From assembly GCA_017523605.1 (NCBI GenBank), contig JAFWVZ010000049.1:1-5742 (forward strand): DNA of 5,742 nt, in the 5' to 3' direction. The first letter of the stretch is position 1. The number at the start of each line of letters is the position of its first letter. The notes beneath the pieces are model-generated. The model ran no database searches. It was given only the letters and a program-made list of their open reading frames with translations, and was not told where the DNA came from. This document shows, piece after piece, positions 1 through 5,742 of the stretch. The stretch is from Bacillota bacterium (GTDB lineage: Bacteria; Bacillota; Clostridia; Peptostreptococcales; Anaerovoracaceae). A program made the translations under genes and the position numbers.

Positions 1-1856
<1,856 letters not shown>

Positions 1857-1863
1857 AAAGGAA

Positions 1864-1870
1864 CCTCCTT
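1864..1870 (-). promoter_or_regulatory. Ribosome binding site of nifJ
   Basis: AAGGAGG on the minus strand lies 7 nt before the ATG at 1856. It is a full anti-Shine-Dalgarno match and fixes that ATG over the in-frame ATG codons at residues 5 and 8, which have no such motif at a proper distance. Confidence 0.9.
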
Positions 1871-1896
1871 GAAACAAATCAAAATACTACAGGATA

Positions 1897-1925
1897 ATTA
1901 TACACCAAAAGAGGCATAATGTCTT
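1897..1925 (-). promoter_or_regulatory. Sigma-A/sigma-70 type promoter of nifJ
   Basis: A perfect -10 hexamer TATAAT lies at 1902-1897. AAGACA (4 of 6 to TTGACA) lies at 1925-1920, separated by exactly 17 nt. The region is AT-rich and lies between the terminator and the nifJ ribosome binding site. Transcription would start near 1890, giving a leader of roughly 34 nt, too short for a riboswitch. I see no convincing operator palindrome in the leader. The start site is inferred, not measured. Confidence 0.8.
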
Positions 1926-1930
1926 GCTAA

Positions 1931-1970
1931 AAGAAGAAAAGCGGGGCTGAATATTCTTTCAGCTCCGCTT
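1931..1970 (-). terminator. Rho-independent terminator of the ABC exporter operon
   Basis: On the minus strand, AAGCGG-A-GCTGAA pairs with TTCAGC-C-CCGCTT: two 6-bp arms separated by one A.C mismatch, with a 6-nt loop. The stem occupies 1970-1939 and is followed by TTCTTCTTTT (1938-1929), a U-rich tract. It lies about 70 nt after the stop of the second ABC gene and just before the nifJ promoter, so it probably insulates the two units. Read on the plus strand the mismatch becomes a G.U pair and a looser T-rich tract follows (from 1973), so some function in the other direction is possible, although no plus-strand gene is seen. Confidence 0.75.
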
Positions 1971-2010
1971 AATGTTTTGTTTATTTCCGGGACCGTTATG
2001 CGTACATGGG

Positions 2011-2035
2011 CGGCAGGTCCTGACGGGACATGCCG
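2011..2035 (-). other. Small hairpin just after the second ABC gene
   Basis: CGGCA (2011-2015) and GTCC (2017-2020) pair with GGAC (2026-2029) and TGCCG (2031-2035), around a 5-nt loop and one mismatched pair. It begins 4 nt after the stop codon of the second ABC gene and is not followed by a U-tract. It is therefore not a terminator by itself; it may shield the 3' end of the transcript or be a chance structure. Confidence 0.35.
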
Positions 2036-2038
2036 GGT

Positions 2039-3928
2039 CTATTCCGTCTTTCCGGTGTACAGCTGGTAGTACTTGCCCTTCTGCGCCAGCAGGTCGTTGT
2101 GGTCTCCGCGCTCTATTATGCGGCCCTTCTCCAGGACCAGTATGGCGTTGGAATTCATTACCGTGGACAGCCTGTGAGCTATTACGAACGTGGTGCGTCC
2201 GTGCATAAGGGCGTCCATTCCGCGCTGGATCAGCACTTCCGTACGGGTATCTACGCTGGATGTGGCCTCGTCCAGTATCATTACCGGCGGGTCCGCTACG
2301 GCGCAGCGCGCTATGGACAGCAGCTGGCACTGCCCCTGAGACAGCTGGCTTCCGGTACCGTTTATTACCGTGTCGTAGCCCTCCGGCAGCTTTTCTATGA
2401 AGTCGTGAGCGTTGGCAAGCTTGGCCGCGGCGATCACTTCCTCATCCGTGGCATCCGGCCTTCCGAAACGGATGTTGTCCGCTATGGTGCCTGTAAACAG
2501 GTTGGTCTCCTGGAGCACCATGCCCAGGGACCTGCGGAGATCATCCTTCTTGATGTCGTTGATGTTTATCCCGTCGTATGTAACGCCGCCGTCCGCAACG
2601 TCATAGAAGCGGTTGATAAGATTAGTTATGGTAGTCTTTCCGGCGCCCGTGGAACCTACGAAGGCTATCTTCTGGCCGGGCTTTGCGAATAGGTCTATGT
2701 CCTCCAGCACCAGCTTGTCGCCGGTGTAACTGAAGTCCACCTTGTGCATGCGTATGTCGCCCTTAAGCTCCGTAAGAGTTCCGTCCGGAGACTTCCAGAA
2801 GTACTTGCCGTCCTCTCTTACGAGAGTCACCTTTCCTTCGTCTACTTCCGGTTTTTCGTCTATAAGCTCGAACACACGGCCTGCTCCCGCAAGAGCCATT
2901 ACCACGGTGTTGATCTGCTGGGAGATCATGCTTACCGGCCTGGTGAAGTTTCTGGAAAGCAGCAGGAACGCAGCCAGCTTGCCCAGAGTCATACCGGCGC
3001 TGCCGCTTACTGCCATTGCGCCGCCGACCATCGCAAGCACTACGTACTGCAGGTTGCCTATGTTTACCATTACAGGCATCAGCGCGTTAGCAAGGCGGTT
3101 GGCCTTTGCGGTCTTAACGAACAGATCCTCGTTCCTTACGTCGAAGCCTGCCTTGGCCTGTTCCTCGTGGCAGAACACCTTTACCACCTTTATTCCGTTG
3201 AGGAGCTCTTCCGCGTAGGCGTTCATCTGGCCCAGCGACTTCTGGCGCAGGCTGAAGTACTTGGCGGAAGCGCCGCCCAGGAAGATGGTTATAAGGTACA
3301 TCACCACAACGGTTGCTATCACGACGCCTGTTAGAGCCAGGCTTATGCGCACCATGGCGATGAATATCGTAATAACTGTGATCATCGATGAGAACATGTT
3401 GGGAAGCGCGTTGCCCATAAGCTCGCGGATGTTGTCCACGTCGTTGGTGTATATGGACATTACGTCGCCGTACGGTCTGTTGTCGAAGTACTTTATGGGC
3501 AGCTTCTGCATGTGCCTGAAAAGCGTTATCCTTATCTTTTTAAGCACGTTGTTGCTGACGTCCACAAGTATCCTGTTCAGCAGGAAGTTGACTATTATCG
3601 AGATCACATACAGACAGCCCATGAACATTATGGCCTTGAGCAGCGGACCGAGGTCCGGATCCGCGGAGCCTATCAGCGGCTTTATGTAGTCGTCTATTAT
3701 GGAACCCGTAAACGTGGACGATCTTACGCTTACAAGGGCCGTGACTATCATAAGCGCCATGGAGACAGCAAGCATAGCAAGCTCCCTGCCCTTCATGAAG
3801 CTCATCAGCCTTGCAAACAGTTTTACACTGTTCTTGTCCAGCCTTATCTTTCCGTGGGCTGCAGCCATGGTACCGGGACCGCGGCCCTGCTCTTCGTTGG
3901 ACTTTTTCCTGGTCCTGTCATCGCTCAT
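2039..3928 (-). CDS. ABC exporter half-transporter, catalytically complete subunit (LmrD/BmrD/TM288-like)
   Basis: This is a 629-residue membrane ABC exporter subunit: an N-terminal six-helix domain (helices near 50-68, 98-118, 178-195, 197-217, 284-306, 317-345) and a C-terminal ATPase. I chose ATG 3928 because GGAGG lies 8 nt upstream and it overlaps the preceding gene by 11 nt; an in-frame ATG at 3958 would add ten residues inside that gene and has no clear ribosome site. Seen: A-loop Tyr401, Walker A GSTGAGKT (425-432), Q-loop Gln473, signature LSQGQ (529-533), Walker B ILDE with catalytic Glu554, switch His585. A longer linker (about 358-390) precedes the ATPase, as is usual for this subunit type. 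LSQGQ in place of LSGGQ marks the partner that completes the degenerate site of heterodimeric exporters. Cys534 stands where Arg is normal, directly after the signature. The likely role is multidrug, lipid or peptide export with the upstream subunit; the substrate cannot be read from sequence. Confidence 0.95.
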   Translation of the reverse strand: MSDDRTRKKSNEEQGRGPGTMAAAHGKIRLDKNSVKLFARLMSFMKGRELAMLAVSMALMIVTALVSVRSSTFTGSIIDDYIKPLIGSADPDLGPLLKAIMFMGCLYVISIIVNFLLNRILVDVSNNVLKKIRITLFRHMQKLPIKYFDNRPYGDVMSIYTNDVDNIRELMGNALPNMFSSMITVITIFIAMVRISLALTGVVIATVVVMYLITIFLGGASAKYFSLRQKSLGQMNAYAEELLNGIKVVKVFCHEEQAKAGFDVRNEDLFVKTAKANRLANALMPVMVNIGNLQYVVLAMVGGAMAVSGSAGMTLGKLAAFLLLSRNFTRPVSMISQQINTVVMALAGAGRVFELIDEKPEVDEGKVTLVREDGKYFWKSPDGTLTELKGDIRMHKVDFSYTGDKLVLEDIDLFAKPGQKIAFVGSTGAGKTTITNLINRFYDVADGGVTYDGININDIKKDDLRRSLGMVLQETNLFTGTIADNIRFGRPDATDEEVIAAAKLANAHDFIEKLPEGYDTVINGTGSQLSQGQCQLLSIARCAVADPPVMILDEATSSVDTRTEVLIQRGMDALMHGRTTFVIAHRLSTVMNSNAILVLEKGRIIERGDHNDLLAQKGKYYQLYTGKTE

Positions 3929-3942
3929 CGAAGTCACCTCCC
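3918..3942 (-). promoter_or_regulatory. Overlapping stop/start with ribosome binding site (translational coupling of the two ABC genes)
   Basis: The start ATG of the second ABC gene (3928-3926) and the stop TGA of the first (3920-3918) share the 11-nt string ATGAGCGATGA. GGGAGGTGA (3942-3934), inside the last codons of the first gene, serves the second. This arrangement favours coupled translation and equal amounts of the two subunits, as expected for a heterodimer. Confidence 0.85.
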
Positions 3943-5600
3943 TTCGTCTGGGAATCATAGACTTCCTGATAGATGGTATTGCCGGACAGAAGCTCCTCGT
4001 GGGTGCCTGTGCCGCTTATCCTTCCGTTGTCCAGAACTATTATCATGTCCGCGTCTTCCACGGACGATATGCGCTGCGCGATTATTATCTTGGTGCATTC
4101 GGGCATGGCGTTTCTAAGGCCTTCCCTTATGGCCCTTTCCGTTGCGGTATCCACAGCGCTGGTGGAGTCGTCGAATATTATTATCTTAGGCTGAGTAAGC
4201 AGTGCCCTTGCTATGCAAAGACGCTGGCGCTGACCGCCGGAGAAGTTGTTTCCGCCCTGCTCCACCGGGGCGTTCAGCCCTTCCGGAAGCACGGAAATGA
4301 ATTCCCAGGCCTGCGCGGTCTTAAGTGCTTCTATGATCTGCTCGTCCGTTGCGTTCTCGTTGCCCCAGCGCATGTTTCCTGCTACCGTGCCTTCGAACAG
4401 CACGTTCTTCTGGAGCACCATTGCGACACTCTTTCTGAGGATCTCCAGATCCAGTTCCTTAACGTCCGTGCCGCCGACGGACACGCTGCCCTCCCTTACG
4501 TCGTACAGTCTTGGGATCAGCTGGACAAGGCTGGTCTTGCCGCTTCCGGTACCGCCTATTATTCCTACGGTCTGCCCGCTCTTAATGGTAAAGCTGGCAT
4601 CCTTGATGCAGGGTTTGGCGTTTCCGTAAGCAAAGTCCACGTCGTCGAACACTATGGATCCATCCTTTATCTCCGTTACCGGAACCTCGGGCTGGGCTAT
4701 GTCCGTCTCTTCATCCAGGACTTCTATTATTCTCTTGGCCGCTGCCTTGGACATTGTAAGCATAAGGATCAGCATGGAGGACATCATAAGGCTCATGAGT
4801 ATCTGCATTACATACGAGAACATGCTCATCAGCTGACCTGTGGACATGCTGGAATTGATGCACATCTTGGCTCCTATCCAGGAGATCAGGAGCATGCAGG
4901 CATACATGCAGAAGGTCATCAGCGGGCCGTTCGCAACGACTATGTGTTCCGCCTTTACGGAGGTGTCGCGCACTTCCGTGGAGACCTTGTCGAACTTTTC
5001 TATCTCTTCGTTCTCGCGCACGAAGGTCTTTACTACCCTTATGCCGCGGACGTTCTCCTGCACTACGGTGTTCATCTTGTCGAACAGAGAGAACACCTTT
5101 TCGAAGAGCGGGAAAGCAAACTTCATTATCAGGAACAGACCTACAGCCAGCACAGGCAGTACGCATACGAACACCAGCGGCAGTCTGCTGTTGATCCTGA
5201 ATGCAGCCACCAGCGCGAACACCACGCTCGTGGGCGCTCTGAACAGCATTCTGGTAAGCATCATGTAGCACATCTGCACCTGGGTGATGTCCCTGGTCAT
5301 CCTTGTTACAAGGCCTGCCGTGGTGAACTTGTCCACGTTGCTGAACGAGAATCTCTGGATGTTGTAGTACATGTCCCTGCGGACGTTGCTGGCAAAACCG
5401 GCCGCGCCGGTGGAAGCGAAGATGCCTCCCAGAACGCCGAACAGCATGGAAAGCAGCGCAAGGAGCAGAAGCTTAAGACCCATACTCCTTACGACTTCCA
5501 TGTTCCCGACATCTATGCCTTTGTCTATCAGGTCCGCCATGTACAGCGGAATGAGAACACTAAGTACCACCTCTCCCACCACCATTATCGGCGACAGCAC
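3918..5600 (-). CDS. ABC exporter half-transporter, degenerate-site subunit (LmrC/BmrC/TM287-like)
   Basis: This is the partner of the following ABC gene. Read from the only canonical in-frame start, GTG 5600 (AAGG 8 nt upstream), it has 560 residues: six membrane helices (about 1-20, 41-62, 118-136, 139-160, 221-245, 255-283) and an ATPase. Seen: A-loop Tyr325, Walker A GGTGSGKT (349-356), Gln397, signature FSGGQ (453-457), Walker B IIIFDD in which Asp478 replaces the catalytic Glu, and Gln509 in the IIIAQR motif in place of the switch His. Loss of both residues is the known hallmark of the degenerate subunit in heterodimeric exporters. Its Walker motifs would pair with LSQGQ of the partner, while its intact FSGGQ completes the partner's active site. 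The GTG start falls inside the first helix; family-like sequence continues 15 codons further to an ATC at 5645, so the true protein may have 575 residues. Helices 5 and 6 are rich in Met. The substrate is unknown. Confidence 0.93.
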   Translation of the reverse strand: MLSPIMVVGEVVLSVLIPLYMADLIDKGIDVGNMEVVRSMGLKLLLLALLSMLFGVLGGIFASTGAAGFASNVRRDMYYNIQRFSFSNVDKFTTAGLVTRMTRDITQVQMCYMMLTRMLFRAPTSVVFALVAAFRINSRLPLVFVCVLPVLAVGLFLIMKFAFPLFEKVFSLFDKMNTVVQENVRGIRVVKTFVRENEEIEKFDKVSTEVRDTSVKAEHIVVANGPLMTFCMYACMLLISWIGAKMCINSSMSTGQLMSMFSYVMQILMSLMMSSMLILMLTMSKAAAKRIIEVLDEETDIAQPEVPVTEIKDGSIVFDDVDFAYGNAKPCIKDASFTIKSGQTVGIIGGTGSGKTSLVQLIPRLYDVREGSVSVGGTDVKELDLEILRKSVAMVLQKNVLFEGTVAGNMRWGNENATDEQIIEALKTAQAWEFISVLPEGLNAPVEQGGNNFSGGQRQRLCIARALLTQPKIIIFDDSTSAVDTATERAIREGLRNAMPECTKIIIAQRISSVEDADMIIVLDNGRISGTGTHEELLSGNTIYQEVYDSQTKGGDFDER

Positions 5601-5658
5601 GGTGAATACCTTGTACTCCCTTCTGCATTTAGCCAGTCTTTTGATCGTTTAAATACCT

Positions 5659-5742
5659 TTAGAACATAAGATCCGGAGCGAACACCAGTTCCGCTTCCTC
5701 GTCGAAATAGAACATTCCGAGCAGTTCCTCGTAAGTGAAGTC
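5659..5742 (-). CDS. C-terminal 27 residues of an unidentified upstream gene
   Basis: An open frame enters from the right edge and ends at TAA 5661-5659; the visible part begins DFTYEELLGMFYF and ends APDLMF. It is acidic and mixed with aromatic residues, has no membrane helix, and uses codons like its neighbours. I do not recognise the family from so short a piece. It lies 13 nt before the ATC (5645), or 58 nt before the GTG (5600), of the first ABC gene with no promoter or terminator between, so it is probably part of the same operon. Exporter pairs of this class often follow a MarR- or TetR-type regulator, but nothing visible here proves that. Confidence 0.6.
   Translation of the reverse strand, partial: DFTYEELLGMFYFDEEAELVFAPDLMF

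Noticed and set aside
1857..1896. Riboswitch or leader-peptide control in front of nifJ
   Set aside because: The leader from the predicted start is only about 34 nt, with no stable stem and no small open frame.
1959..2330. A 123-codon minus-strand frame overlapping the end of the second ABC gene
   Set aside because: It is out of frame with the ABC gene, overlaps its Walker B and switch motifs, and is Arg/Pro-rich as expected for a frame-shifted shadow of GC-rich coding DNA.
2030..2692. Shorter plus-strand frames opposite the second ABC ATPase domain, for example 220 codons
   Set aside because: They overlap conserved Walker, signature and switch motifs on the minus strand, and no ribosome site or family similarity was seen.
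3929..3958. An upstream ATG (3958) as start of the second ABC gene
   Set aside because: It would add ten residues, enlarge the overlap with the first gene to 41 nt, and has no clear ribosome site, whereas ATG 3928 has GGAGG at 8 nt.
3699..5669. A 656-codon open frame on the plus strand spanning both ABC genes
   Set aside because: It is antisense to two well-supported genes, crosses their junction, and gives a His/Tyr-rich composition typical of a reverse-strand shadow.

Overview
The window looks like a piece of chromosome from an anaerobic Firmicute, most likely a member of the Clostridia. The reasons are a single-chain pyruvate:ferredoxin oxidoreductase, strong AAGGAGG-type ribosome binding sites, a heterodimeric ABC exporter pair of the type common in low- to mid-GC Gram-positives, and a moderately GC-rich coding sequence with AT-rich intergenic DNA. 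This placement is inferred from gene content, not from a phylogenetic marker. Every gene I can support is on the minus strand, so reading order runs from high to low coordinates.

Layout in transcription order: (1) 5742-5659 is the last 27 codons of an unidentified gene. (2) 13 to 58 nt later, depending on which start is used, comes the first half-transporter (stop at 3918), whose ATPase domain carries inactivating-type substitutions. (3) The second half-transporter (3928-2039) overlaps it by 11 nt and has a canonical catalytic site but a variant signature motif. (4) 2038-1857 is a 182-nt intergenic region with a small hairpin, a rho-independent terminator and a sigma-70/sigma-A type promoter. 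(5) 1856-1 is the N-terminal 618 residues of nifJ (pyruvate:ferredoxin oxidoreductase), which runs off the left edge.

The two ABC genes should make one heterodimeric exporter of the TM287/288, LmrCD, BmrCD class with one working and one degenerate ATP site, probably expressed together with the gene upstream. nifJ is a separate transcription unit with its own promoter and supplies acetyl-CoA and reduced ferredoxin from pyruvate. Nothing in the window shows a functional link between nifJ and the transporter.

I found no mobile element, CRISPR array, tRNA or rRNA, and no clearly new system. The points most worth a second look are the start codon of the first transporter gene (family-like sequence continues upstream of the only canonical start, to an ATC), the Arg-to-Cys change next to the signature motif in the second transporter, and a methionine-striped transmembrane helix. 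Very long plus-strand open frames lie antisense to the real genes and are best explained as codon-usage shadows.
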